In this document: piece after piece, positions 43,048 to 50,381 of the stretch
How positions within the stretch are numbered: the stretch's first letter is position 1
Layout: every line of letters begins with the position of its first letter
NCBI RefSeq assembly: GCF_036906915.1
Contig: NZ_JBAKHX010000001.1
Coordinates: forward strand, 124,001-188,000
DNA: 64,000 nt
From: Phytohabitans sp036906915
Lineage (GTDB): Bacteria; Actinomycetota; Actinomycetes; Mycobacteriales; Micromonosporaceae
Reading direction: 5' to 3'
Translations under genes and position numbers: made by a program
The notes under the pieces: generated by a model
The model's input: the letters and a program-made list of their open reading frames with translations, nothing else
Database searches by the model: none
What the model was told of the DNA's origin: nothing

Positions 43048-43794
43048 ATGGGATTGCGTGCGTACCGCAGGAGCCAAGGTATCCAGGGCCACCGGCGCAA
43101 GGTCATCGGTGCCGTGGTTGTCAGCGGTGTCCTGGTCGCTGCCGGGATCGGTGGCGTACAGCTCGCTTCCGCCACCACCACCCCGAAGGCCGCCGATCTC
43201 ATTACGGTGAACGGCCAGCAGTTCGACGTGTCCCAGTGCGAGCAGTTGGAGATCAACGGCGAAGAGGTGATCTGCGACGGCGCGGAGCTGGCCCCGGAAC
43301 AGGAGCAGGACGCCAATGAGGCGGCCCTCGCTTCGGCTCAGGCGCTCGAGGCTTCCTGCGACGAGTTCGCGGCGGACGTACAGGCCGTCGAGGACGGGCA
43401 GGCGGCCGAGGACGAGCAGGCCGCCGAAGAAGAGGCCGCCGAAGAAGAGCAGACCGCCGAGGAGGCTCGGGCGGAACGCAAGCTCCTCGCCAAGAAGTGG
43501 TCCGCGGCGATGGATGCCGCCGAAGAGAAGCAGAACGCGGCAGGCGAAAACGCTGCAGGCGAAAACGCTGCAGGCGAAAACGCTGAGGACGAGAACGGCC
43601 AGAACGAGGAGGCCGCCGCGGAGGCCGTGACCTCGGCCCAGGCGACGCTGCTGCAGGCCTGCCTCGCGCTGGCCGACGCCAAGGAGGCCGCCGGCGTGGC
43701 CGACAACGGAGCGGACCAGCAGGGCGCCGAAGAAGCGAACGGCGCGGACGAGAACGCCGAAGAGCAGGACGCCGAGGCGAAGACGACAGAATGA
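43048..43794 (+). CDS. Secreted acidic, Ala/Glu-rich repeat protein
   Basis: A 248-residue exported protein. A basic N terminus (RAYRRSQGIQGHRRK) is followed by a hydrophobic signal segment (about 19-42, VIGAVVVSGVLVAAGIGGVQLASA). The mature region starts with a small cysteine-containing part (SQCEQLEINGEEVICDGAEL), then a very acidic Ala/Glu/Gln-rich helix with repeated AEEE motifs and three AAGEN units, and a further cysteine (LLQACLALADAK). I do not recognise a family. Two ATG codons (43045 and 43048) are possible; 43048 has the better spacing to GAGGAG. A terminator follows. A surface or spore-associated scaffold role is speculation. Confidence 0.75.
   Translation: MGLRAYRRSQGIQGHRRKVIGAVVVSGVLVAAGIGGVQLASATTTPKAADLITVNGQQFDVSQCEQLEINGEEVICDGAELAPEQEQDANEAALASAQALEASCDEFAADVQAVEDGQAAEDEQAAEEEAAEEEQTAEEARAERKLLAKKWSAAMDAAEEKQNAAGENAAGENAAGENAEDENGQNEEAAAEAVTSAQATLLQACLALADAKEAAGVADNGADQQGAEEANGADENAEEQDAEAKTTE
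43540..43584 (+). repeat. 15-base tandem repeat (AAGEN units)
   Basis: Three exact copies of GCAGGCGAAAACGCT at 43540-43554, 43555-43569 and 43570-43584, in frame, encoding repeated A-G-E-N-A. Copy number changes would lengthen or shorten the acidic helix-breaking linker without a frameshift. Confidence 0.95.
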
Positions 43795-43813
43795 GCTGAG
43801 CAAGAACGACGTG

Positions 43814-43845
43814 AGGCGCGATCCCGGAACCCCGGGGTCGCGCCT
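43814..43845 (+). terminator. Terminator hairpin after the acidic repeat protein
   Basis: A 14-bp stem (43814-43827 with 43832-43845, one G-U pair) around a 4-base loop, 20 bases after the stop codon. There is no U-tract, which is common in high-GC actinobacteria. Confidence 0.75.
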
Positions 43846-43886
43846 ACGTCATTCCCAGGTGTCAGGCCGCCGGCTTCCCAGCGGCG

Positions 43887-44027
43887 TCACCTACCCGCGA
43901 GAGCGGGTTCGAGGTCGGGCTTGCCCGCTGGCGGCCGGGCGTCGTCGTGCTGCCTGAACAGTTTGCTGGGCCACCACATCAATCGACCCACGTCCAGCAG
44001 TCGGCCCTGGCGGGGCTCGTCGAGCAT
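43887..44027 (-). pseudogene. Possible C-terminal fragment of an MMPL-type RND transporter
   Basis: A 46-codon stretch reads LLDVGRLMWWPSKLFRQHDD and ends at TGA 43887-43889. MMPL-family transporters typically finish with ...VPALxxxxGxxxWWPSxLxR, so this looks like the last residues of such a gene. Nothing upstream in the frame continues the similarity, so the rest has been lost. The similarity is short and the call tentative. Confidence 0.35.
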
Positions 44028-44085
44028 CCGGTACGACAAGGTCGATCCCGGCCGGGCCATGGACCGGTGGCACGAGAGTAGGCGG

Positions 44086-44622
44086 TCACAGCAGCATAAG
44101 TTCGAGTCCGATCAGGATGTCGAGGACCCCGCACCATTCGGCGTACGAGCGCGCGACCGTCTTGTCCCGGTGCAGGTGGACGAAGTCCCAGATCCCGTGC
44201 AGCAACCAGCCTGCGCCCACGATGTACCGCCCGAGGTCGGGGTCCACGGCAAGCCCGACGAGCGCGAGCACCCCGAAGCCGACCATGCCCAGCGCCTGCA
44301 ACTGGAGCTCGCGGGACCGGCGCAGGTCGCCGTCGATCGCGCCCCACAGGAACACAAGCAGGGCCACGAGAACGAAGAACACGGCCGGCGACACCACGTC
44401 GAGCAGCTTGAGTCCGAACAGTACGGCTGAGCCGCCGATCAGGATCGGCCAGGACGCGGCGCGCTTGCGGAGCTTGGCCACGAGGACGTACAGCAAGGGC
44501 AGGATGGGCAGGATCTCGCCCATGGCGGTCACGGTGCTCGATGTATCGCTGCCACCCGCGGTGAGGACAGCCAGTGCGACGGCGGCGGCGGCGGGCCAGC
44601 GCCGCAGGATCCAGCGGATCAT
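44086..44622 (-). CDS. Hypothetical integral membrane protein
   Basis: A 178-residue protein with five to six hydrophobic segments (for example WPAAAAVALAVLTAGG, ILPILPLLYVLVAKL and SPAVFFVLVALLVFLWGAI). A histidine-containing end follows (GAGWLLHGIWDFVHLHRDKTVARSYAEWCGVLD). That C-terminal pattern recurs in unassigned actinobacterial membrane proteins; I know no function. A GGAGGAGAA-type site precedes the ATG at 44622. It diverges from the two-component gene pair starting at 44760, which may regulate it. Confidence 0.75.
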   Translation of the reverse strand: MIRWILRRWPAAAAVALAVLTAGGSDTSSTVTAMGEILPILPLLYVLVAKLRKRAASWPILIGGSAVLFGLKLLDVVSPAVFFVLVALLVFLWGAIDGDLRRSRELQLQALGMVGFGVLALVGLAVDPDLGRYIVGAGWLLHGIWDFVHLHRDKTVARSYAEWCGVLDILIGLELMLL

Positions 44623-44759
44623 CGGGGATTCTCCTCCAATACGGGGCAGGGGTATTCAGACTCGCGATACCGGAGCGCGGCCGGTAGTGCCGTATCCACA
44701 CCTGATCTCCTGACATTTGTCACGCGCTGCCTGGGCGGCTGAGCTGCGAGAATGGCCAG

Positions 44760-45890
44760 ATGCGGGGGTTGCGCTGGTACACGTGGTCGGCGGTGGCCGG
44801 CATGGCGGCCGTGGTCCTGGTCCTCGCCGTTGGCGGGTGGCTGCTCGATTCCGGGACGCCCGGATGGGCGCGGGCCACCGGTGCCGTCGCGCTGCCGGTC
44901 ACTGTCGGCGCGACCACGGTCCTGCTGAGCCGTCGCCTGACGGGCACAGTGGGCGCGGACCTCGGCGCCAGGTGGCTCGCCGCGGCCGGAGCGGGTGCCG
45001 CGGTGCTCGGCGCCCTCGTGCTCGCCGACCGGAACTACGGGCTTTGGGCGGTCGCACCGTCCATCGTGGTGTCTGCCGCGGCCACGTTTCTGCCGCCGCG
45101 ACGCCAGTGGATCGCCATCGCCGTGGCGGCCGCCGCGCTGGCGGTACCAGGGGCGCTCGTCAGCCTGGCCACCGATGACGGCGAGCTGCCTTACGCGGCC
45201 GCGTTTCCGGCCGGTCTGCTGGTCTTCACGGCGTGGGTGACTGTCGGTCCGCTGTGGGTGTGGGACGTCGCGGAGCGCCTGCATCGCGCACGCCGCGTCG
45301 CGGCGGAGCTCGCGGTGGCGGACGAGCGGCTGCGGTTCGCCGCTGACCTGCACGACATCCAGGGCCACCACCTGCAAGTCATCGCGCTCAAGAGCGAGCT
45401 CGCGGAGCGGCTGGTCGCCGCCGACCCGGCGCGGGCCGCCGCTGAGATGGCGGAGGTGCGTCGGCTCGCGGCCGACGCGCTGCGCGACACCCGCGCGCTC
45501 GTGCAGGGGTACCGTCGCACGACGCTCGAAGACGAGATTGCCAACGCGACGCGGGTGCTCGCGGCGGCCGACATCGACGCCCGGATGGACGTGGCACCGG
45601 CTCCGGACCGGCTCTCCGAATCCAAGCGGCACCTGTTGGGACTGGTGATGCGCGAAGCGACCACGAACGTGTTGCGCCACAGCCGCGCGGCGCGCGCCGA
45701 CGTCGAGTACCAGATCGAGGGCGAGCGCGCACGGCTGCGCGTGAGCAACGACGGCGCCGGACCACCCGGCGCGCCCAGCGGGCTGGAGACGCTCGCGGCG
45801 CGGCTGGAGGCGGCCGGCGGCGAACTGAGCTGGCGGTACGACGGCGGCCGATTCGTCGTCGCGGCGGCCCTGCCGGTGGGTGCGGCATGA
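44760..45890 (+). CDS. DesK-like sensor histidine kinase
   Basis: A 376-residue membrane kinase. About five to six transmembrane helices fill residues 8-170 with only short loops, so it probably senses the membrane itself. The phosphoacceptor His198 lies in RFAADLHDIQGHHLQVIALK, the HisKA_3 box characteristic of DesK (HDxxGHxL). The ATPase N-box is MREATTNVLRHSRA and the G-box GLETLAARLEAAGGEL. It overlaps its response regulator by 4 bases. The divergent membrane protein at 44086 is a candidate target by analogy with DesK/Des, an inference. Confidence 0.94.
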   Translation: MRGLRWYTWSAVAGMAAVVLVLAVGGWLLDSGTPGWARATGAVALPVTVGATTVLLSRRLTGTVGADLGARWLAAAGAGAAVLGALVLADRNYGLWAVAPSIVVSAAATFLPPRRQWIAIAVAAAALAVPGALVSLATDDGELPYAAAFPAGLLVFTAWVTVGPLWVWDVAERLHRARRVAAELAVADERLRFAADLHDIQGHHLQVIALKSELAERLVAADPARAAAEMAEVRRLAADALRDTRALVQGYRRTTLEDEIANATRVLAAADIDARMDVAPAPDRLSESKRHLLGLVMREATTNVLRHSRAARADVEYQIEGERARLRVSNDGAGPPGAPSGLETLAARLEAAGGELSWRYDGGRFVVAAALPVGAA

Positions 45891-46489
45891 TCCGCCTGCT
45901 GCTCGCCGACGACGAAGACCTGATCCGGGGCGCCCTCGCGGCGCTGCTGGCCCTGGAAGACGACATCACCGTGGTGGCCGAGGCGGCGACGTCCACGGAC
46001 GCGGTGCGGCTGGCGCTGGAGCACCGGCCCGACATCGCGGTGCTCGACCTGGAGATGCCGCCGACCGACGGGCTGAGTGCCGCGACGGAAATCCGCGCGG
46101 CGCTGCCGACCCGCATCGTGCTCGTCACGCGGCACGCCCGTCCGGCCGTGTTGCGGCGCGCGTTGGCGGCCGGCGTCACCGGCTTCGTGCCGAAGACGAC
46201 GGCCGCGAGCCGGCTCGCGGAGATCCTGCGCGACGTCGCCGCCGGCAACCGTTACGTAGACCCGGAAATCGCCGCGTCCGCGCTGACCGAGGGCGCGTGC
46301 CCGCTGACCGATCGGGAATTGGAGGTGCTGCGCGCCTCCCGCACCGGCGACTCCGTCAACGAAATAGCCACGCGCGTCCACCTGGCCCCCGGTACGGTCC
46401 GCAACTACCTGTCCGCGGCGATGGGCAAGCTCGGCGTCAGCTCCCGGCACGCCGCTGCCCACCGCGCCTGGGAGGAAGGCTGGATCTGA
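45887..46489 (+). CDS. DesR-like LuxR/NarL response regulator
   Basis: A 200-residue response regulator. Acidic pocket DDE (8-10), phosphoacceptor Asp54 in IAVLDLEMPPTDG, conserved lysine in GFVPKTTAASRL, and a LuxR-type HTH at about 135-195 (LTDRELEVLRASRTGDSVNE, then LAPGTVRNYLSAAMGKLG). The ATGA overlap with the kinase gene couples them. DesK/DesR pairs usually control membrane lipid desaturation or ABC transport; neither is encoded beside it here. Confidence 0.95.
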   Translation: MIRLLLADDEDLIRGALAALLALEDDITVVAEAATSTDAVRLALEHRPDIAVLDLEMPPTDGLSAATEIRAALPTRIVLVTRHARPAVLRRALAAGVTGFVPKTTAASRLAEILRDVAAGNRYVDPEIAASALTEGACPLTDRELEVLRASRTGDSVNEIATRVHLAPGTVRNYLSAAMGKLGVSSRHAAAHRAWEEGWI

Positions 46490-46490
46490 G

Positions 46491-46735
46491 GTGCTCGCTC
46501 CCCCGCCGGATCTGACGTTGGAGGCGCCGGCACTGGGACGTCGATGACCCTCTCGACTACCAGCCGGTCGGATGGGGCAGCCACCACTACCGGCTCGGCG
46601 ACCAGTGGTTCGTCACAGTGGACGAACTGGAGATGAAGCGGCGCACGCGTGGCGAGCCGCTCGACGGGGCCTTCGACCGGCTGCGGCGCAGCCTCGCCGC
46701 CGCGCGCGGCCTCGCCGAACAGGGTCACGCAGGGT
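46491..46735 (+). pseudogene. N-terminal fragment of an APH/spectinomycin-phosphotransferase-like gene
   Basis: The GTG at 46491 opens VLAPPPDLTLEAPALG, then a frameshift near 46533 passes sense to another frame reading DPLDYQPVGWGSHHYRLGDQ, VTVDELEMKRRTRGEPL and FDRLRRSLAAARGLAEQGHA. That is the ATP-binding N-lobe pattern of aminoglycoside-phosphotransferase-type proteins (Y.PVGFGSHHW...WFVTVDDLETKR). The catalytic C-lobe is absent and the promoter of the PadR gene follows directly, so this is a truncated relic. Confidence 0.6.
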
Positions 46736-46749
46736 GGCCCTTTACAATA

Positions 46750-46772
46750 GTGTGCGCCACACAGTATCGTGT
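46750..46772. promoter_or_regulatory. Putative PadR operator
   Basis: Overlapping inverted repeats: GTGTG-CGC-CACAC at 46750-46762 and ACAC-AGTATC-GTGT at 46759-46772, ending 5 bases before the PadR start codon. Position and GTGT/ACAC symmetry fit autoregulation by a PadR dimer; the promoter probably overlaps it (TTTACAATAG at 46741). Confidence 0.5.
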
Positions 46773-46777
46773 GATGC

Positions 46778-47113
46778 ATGCCCGAAGATGAGCTGCTCGC
46801 CACGCACCTCCAGGAGCTGCGCAGAGGCACCGTCGTGCTCGCCTGCCTCCTCATCCTCCAGCGGCCGAACTACGGGTACGCCCTGCTCGACCTGCTCGAG
46901 AAGTACGGCTTCGCTGTCGACGCCAACACCCTCTACCCGCTGCTGCGCCGCCTGGAGAAGCAGGGGCTGCTGACCAGCGATTGGAATACCGACGAGTCCC
47001 GGCCGCGCAAGTTCTACCGCACCAGCGCCGACGGCACGGCACTCGCGCAGACCCTCAGCCACGACTGGGACGAGCTTGACGCCGCGTTCCGCAGCCTGAA
47101 AGGCGAGTCATGA
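46778..47113 (+). CDS. PadR-family regulator (HAAS-linked type)
   Basis: A 111-residue winged-helix repressor. The segment RRGTVVLACLLILQRPNYGYALLDLL, then ANTLYPLLRRLEKQGLLTSDW (the recognition helix and wing start), is a clear PadR pattern. The short length without a C-terminal dimerisation domain places it in the PadR-s2 group that is typically coupled to HAAS-domain membrane proteins, as here (4-base overlap with the next gene). It probably represses its own operon through the palindromes upstream. Confidence 0.93.
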   Translation: MPEDELLATHLQELRRGTVVLACLLILQRPNYGYALLDLLEKYGFAVDANTLYPLLRRLEKQGLLTSDWNTDESRPRKFYRTSADGTALAQTLSHDWDELDAAFRSLKGES

Positions 47114-48045
47114 CCCTCACCGACCGATACGTCGACGCGGCCCTGCGCCGCCTGCCCGCCCGCCAGCGCCCCGACATCGAGCGCGAGCTGCGCGCCTCCA
47201 TCGCCGACGCCGTCGACGACCGCGTGGACGGCGGCACCGACCCCGACGCGGCCGAGGTGGCCGTGCTCACCGAGCTCGGCGACCCGCAGCGGCTCGCCGC
47301 CGGATACGCCGACCGGCCGCTGCACCTCATCGGGCCCGCGCTGTTTCTGGACTACACGCGCCTGCTCGCCATCCTGCTCGCGACGGTGCTGCCGGCGGTC
47401 GCCGCCGTGGTCGCGCTCATCCGTGCCATGGACGACGCGGACGCCGGGACGGTGGTCGCCGACGCGTTCAGCGCGACGTTCACCGCGGCCATCCACATCG
47501 GATTCTGGACCACGGTGCTGTTCGCCGTCATCGAGCGGTTCCCCGGGCAGCATTGGCAGATCCGCACATGGACACCCAACGCACTCCCCGAGCCCCCCAG
47601 CCGCCGCCTCAAGTACACCGAGCTCGCCCTCGAAACCGCCGCGACGGTCCTCTTCAGCACTCTCATCCTGCTCACGCCCGTCGTGAGCACCGAGAAAGAC
47701 GCCAACGGCGACCCGATCGGCCTGCTGGCGCCGTGGCTGTGGGACACCGGCGTCGTCTACGGCTTTATCGCGCTGGTGGTCGTGGCGCTCGGCTTCTCGT
47801 TCGCCCGGTACTACGGCCGGTGGAACGTGCCGATCGCCATCGCCCGCGGGCTGGCCACGATCGCGTGCTCGATCCTGCTGATCGCGCTCGCCGCCAACGA
47901 CCGGATTCTCAATCCCGAATTCATCGCCGCGGCCGGCTGGTCCGGCGACGTGAACCGCTGGGTCTACATCGGAGTCGTCGCCACCTCGATCGGCACGCTC
48001 GCGCACGCCGTCGTCGAGGCCGCCAAGCAGGTCCGGAAAGGGTGA
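47110..48045 (+). CDS. HAAS-domain integral membrane protein (PadR partner)
   Basis: A 311-residue protein. Residues 1-75 form the helical HAAS domain (RYVDAALRRLPARQRPDIERELRASIADAVDDR, ... AVLTELGDPQRLAAGYADRP) that interacts with PadR-s2 regulators in known pairs. About five to six transmembrane helices follow in 80-305. It overlaps the PadR stop by 4 bases. Such pairs respond to membrane or envelope stress in other bacteria, which is known for the family and not shown here. The oxidoreductase gene follows 5 bases after its stop, suggesting one transcript. Confidence 0.88.
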   Translation: MTLTDRYVDAALRRLPARQRPDIERELRASIADAVDDRVDGGTDPDAAEVAVLTELGDPQRLAAGYADRPLHLIGPALFLDYTRLLAILLATVLPAVAAVVALIRAMDDADAGTVVADAFSATFTAAIHIGFWTTVLFAVIERFPGQHWQIRTWTPNALPEPPSRRLKYTELALETAATVLFSTLILLTPVVSTEKDANGDPIGLLAPWLWDTGVVYGFIALVVVALGFSFARYYGRWNVPIAIARGLATIACSILLIALAANDRILNPEFIAAAGWSGDVNRWVYIGVVATSIGTLAHAVVEAAKQVRKG

Positions 48046-48050
48046 AGAAA

Positions 48051-49022
48051 ATGAAGGCGATCGTCTACAACGAATACGGAAACGCGGACGTGCTGCGATA
48101 CGCAGATGTGGACACCCCTTCGATCGGCCCCGAAGACGTACTCGTACGAGTACACGCCTCGTCCATCAACTTCGCCGACCACACCGTCATGCTGCACGGC
48201 TTCCCGAAGGTCGCACGCCTCGCCACCGGCATCCGGCGGCCCAGGGTAAACATCCTCGGGCGCGACATCGCCGGCACCGTGGCCGCGGTCGGCGCCCAGG
48301 TCACCGAGCTGGCGGTGGGCGACCGGGTGTTCGGCGAGGTCAACCAGCGTGGCTTCGCCGAGTACGCCGCGGCGCGGGCGGCGCACCTGGGCCGGATACC
48401 GGACGGGGTGAGCTTCGAGCAGGCGGCCACGCTGCCGGTCGCCGCCACCACCGCCCTCCAAGCGCTGCGCCTCGGCGGCGCCGGGCCGGAGCGCACCGTG
48501 CTCGTCAACGGGGCGTCCGGCGGGGTCGGGACGTTCACGGTACAGCTCGCCAAGGCTCTCGGCGCGCACGTCACCGGCGTGTGCAGCACCCGCAACGCCG
48601 ACCTGGTGCGCTCCATCGGCGCCGACGAGGTCGTCGACTACACCCGCGACGACATCACCAAGGGCGCGGCCCGCTTCGACGTCATCGTCGACCTGGCCGG
48701 CGGGTACTCGCTCGGAGGGATGCGCCGGCTGCTCAACCCCGGTGGCGTCTTCGTGGCGTCCAGCGGCACCGGCGGGCGCGTGCTCGGCTCGCTGCCCCGA
48801 CTGGCGGCCATCGCCGCGATCGCGCCGTTCCACCGGCAGCGCAAGGTGCGGGTCGCCGTCACCAAGCGCAGCATCGCCGACCTGGAGCACCTCGCGGGGC
48901 TGGTCGCGGACGGCACGCTGGCACCAGTCATCGAGCGCACGTACCCCCTGACCGAGACCGCCGACGCCATCCGCCACCTAGAAGCCAACCACGCAAAGGG
49001 CAAACTAGTCCTAACCATCTAA
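48051..49022 (+). CDS. MDR quinone oxidoreductase-like protein
   Basis: A 323-residue medium-chain dehydrogenase. The GroES domain opens MKAIVYNEYGNADVLRYADV, and the nucleotide loop NGASGGVGTFTVQLAKALGA is followed by VTGVCSTRNADLVRSIGADEVVDY. Zinc ligands are absent. It is a clear paralogue of the protein at 15415-16416 and shares the same C-terminal pattern (AxxAIRHLEANHAKGKLVLTI). The ATG at 48051 has AAAGGGTGA upstream; a GTG at 48042 is in frame. Third gene of the PadR operon. Substrate unknown. Confidence 0.92.
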   Translation: MKAIVYNEYGNADVLRYADVDTPSIGPEDVLVRVHASSINFADHTVMLHGFPKVARLATGIRRPRVNILGRDIAGTVAAVGAQVTELAVGDRVFGEVNQRGFAEYAAARAAHLGRIPDGVSFEQAATLPVAATTALQALRLGGAGPERTVLVNGASGGVGTFTVQLAKALGAHVTGVCSTRNADLVRSIGADEVVDYTRDDITKGAARFDVIVDLAGGYSLGGMRRLLNPGGVFVASSGTGGRVLGSLPRLAAIAAIAPFHRQRKVRVAVTKRSIADLEHLAGLVADGTLAPVIERTYPLTETADAIRHLEANHAKGKLVLTI

Positions 49023-49050
49023 CCCCACCGCCCCGCGCGCCGCGGCCGCC

Positions 49051-49248
49051 TTGGCTGCCGCCTTGGCTGCCGCCTTGGCCCGCCGCCCTGGCCGCCCCCT
49101 CGCCGCCCGCCGGCCGCCCCTCTCCCCGCCGATCAAGGGCAAACGCACGTGGTTCGATCTCTTTTCCACGTGCGTTTGCCCTTGATCAACGCAATCTTCC
49201 CTGATCGGCGCCCGCCGCGAGCGGGTGCCGACGCACGTGGTTCGATCT
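49051..49248. repeat. Composite palindromic repeat element, copy 2
   Basis: A 12-base GC-rich tandem (TTGGCTGCCGCC at 49051-49062 and 49063-49074) precedes a perfect 22-base inverted repeat. The left arm at 49131-49152 begins GATCAAGGGCAAACGC, the right arm is at 49166-49187 and the loop has 13 bases. The following bases AACGCAATC and a TGATCG block are conserved with copy 1. An 18-base segment of the stem and loop (49143-49160) is repeated exactly at 49231-49248. It lies between the oxidoreductase stop and the convergent DUF6059 gene and may also terminate both. Confidence 0.9.
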
Positions 49249-49292
49249 CCCTCCACCCGCGGCCCTGGACGCCTCCCCGCCGCCGATTGGCG

Positions 49293-49529
49293 TCACGGTC
49301 GCTCGCCGAGCTGTGCCCACAGACGACGCTCCACCGGCGTCGGTGGCACGTGCCGGGCCAGACGCTCGGGCGAGGCGGGCGGCGGCTCGTCGACTCGCGG
49401 CAGGTCGGGGTCGGGGTTGGGCACGGGCCTTCTGGGCAGCTCGTGGCCGACTCCGAAGTAAGCCGCACCCACGTGCGAGCAGCCCGCGACGAACTCTCGG
49501 GCGATCATCCGCAACCACCGCATCCACAT
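49293..49529 (-). CDS. DUF6059-like small protein
   Basis: A 78-residue protein: MWMRWLRMIAREFVAGCSHV, a Pro-rich middle (PRRPVPNPDPDLPRVDEPPP) and the end PERLARHVPPTPVERRLWAQLGERP. The opening helix and the PERLxxxVPxxxxERxLxxQL ending match the DUF6059 family of small actinobacterial proteins of unknown role. The ATG at 49529 follows a GAGG site. It starts 44 bases after the last dehydratase-like gene on the same strand, so it may be the terminal cistron of the polyketide operon, or an independent gene at the cluster border. Confidence 0.65.
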   Translation of the reverse strand: MWMRWLRMIAREFVAGCSHVGAAYFGVGHELPRRPVPNPDPDLPRVDEPPPASPERLARHVPPTPVERRLWAQLGERP

Positions 49530-49573
49530 ACCGTGCCGCCTCACTATCGCGTGGCGCTTGAGTGCGGCTGAAG

Positions 49574-50002
49574 TCAGGTGGCGCGGCGCGCCAGCACGAT
49601 CTCCCGGACCTCCAGCGCGGGCACCCCTCCGCGCTGCTGCGCCAGGTCCGTGCGGCCGGCCAGGATCGCTCGGCGGGCGGTGGCCGAGCGGAGGACAGCC
49701 TGGTGACGCACCACGTCGCCGGGTTGGGCAGCGGCGCCGAAACGGGCGCCGCGTACGGCGGCAAGCAGCACCTCGGCCGGGCCGTCGGCCTCGAGGTCGG
49801 CCAACCAGAGCAGGGCCGCCGTCTGGATCAGGGCTTCCAGCAAGAGCACCGCCGGGTACGGGCCAATGCCGGCGGCGTAGCACGGCTCACGGGCGCTGAT
49901 CACGGACACCGCCTCCAGCTCGATACCGGGTCGCACGCTCACCACCCGATCCACCAACCGCATCGGGTACCCGTGGGGCAGCAACCGGAGCAGGTCATCC
50001 AT
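49574..50002 (-). CDS. FabZ-like hot-dog protein lacking the catalytic histidine
   Basis: A 142-residue hot-dog-fold protein of the 3-hydroxyacyl-ACP dehydratase type. It begins LLPHGYPMRLVDRVVSVRPG, the classic FabZ strand, and keeps the helix with the acidic catalytic residue (PAVLLLEALIQTAALLWLADL). The loop that should read GHFPG is replaced by GIGPYP, so the catalytic histidine is missing. It overlaps its neighbour by 8 bases. The neighbour retains that histidine, so the two could form a heterodimer with one working site. A substrate within the aromatic polyketide pathway is not obvious. Confidence 0.82.
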   Translation of the reverse strand: MDDLLRLLPHGYPMRLVDRVVSVRPGIELEAVSVISAREPCYAAGIGPYPAVLLLEALIQTAALLWLADLEADGPAEVLLAAVRGARFGAAAQPGDVVRHQAVLRSATARRAILAGRTDLAQQRGGVPALEVREIVLARRAT

Positions 50003-50381
50003 CGTGGACCGCCCGCACGTCCACGACGCAGTGCCCGACCCGCGCGCCGATGCTGTCCAGCGCCACCACGCGCGCCCTGATCACACCCGGGGATGGGGAC
50101 TGCTCAGGCACCCGTTTCACGTCGAGGAGCGCCACGTCGCCCGGCCGCAGTGGCGCCGCGAACCGGGCCTCCACGACCGCCACCAGCGTGACGGGCCCAC
50201 CCAGCAGCCCCGCGACCGCCTGCCTGGCCGACTCCACCAGAAACACCCCCGGATAGATGGGTTCGCCCGGAAAGTGTCCAACAAGGTACGGATCGTCGGC
50301 CACGATCCGCTTGACGGCGGTCGCCGCGGCCCCGCCGTCGCGCACCGCCAACGAGTCGACCGCCCGCAGAAACGTCGTCAC
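49995..50381 (-). CDS. FabZ-like dehydratase with intact GHFPG motif
   Basis: A 128-residue hot-dog protein. The catalytic segment reads DPYLVGHFPGEPIYPGVFLVESARQ (about residues 29-53), with the histidine and the downstream glutamate of a functional FabZ-type active site. The strand TLVAVVEARFAAPLRPGDVALLDVKRV completes the fold. The GTG at 50381 overlaps the P450 stop by 4 bases, and its end overlaps the partner hot-dog gene by 8 bases, so all three are co-translated. In other pathways such protein pairs dehydrate ACP-bound 3-hydroxyacyl chains. Dehydration by cyclases is the rule in aromatic clusters, so these genes are unexpected. Confidence 0.87.
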   Translation of the reverse strand: MTTFLRAVDSLAVRDGGAAATAVKRIVADDPYLVGHFPGEPIYPGVFLVESARQAVAGLLGGPVTLVAVVEARFAAPLRPGDVALLDVKRVPEQSPSPGVIRARVVALDSIGARVGHCVVDVRAVHDG

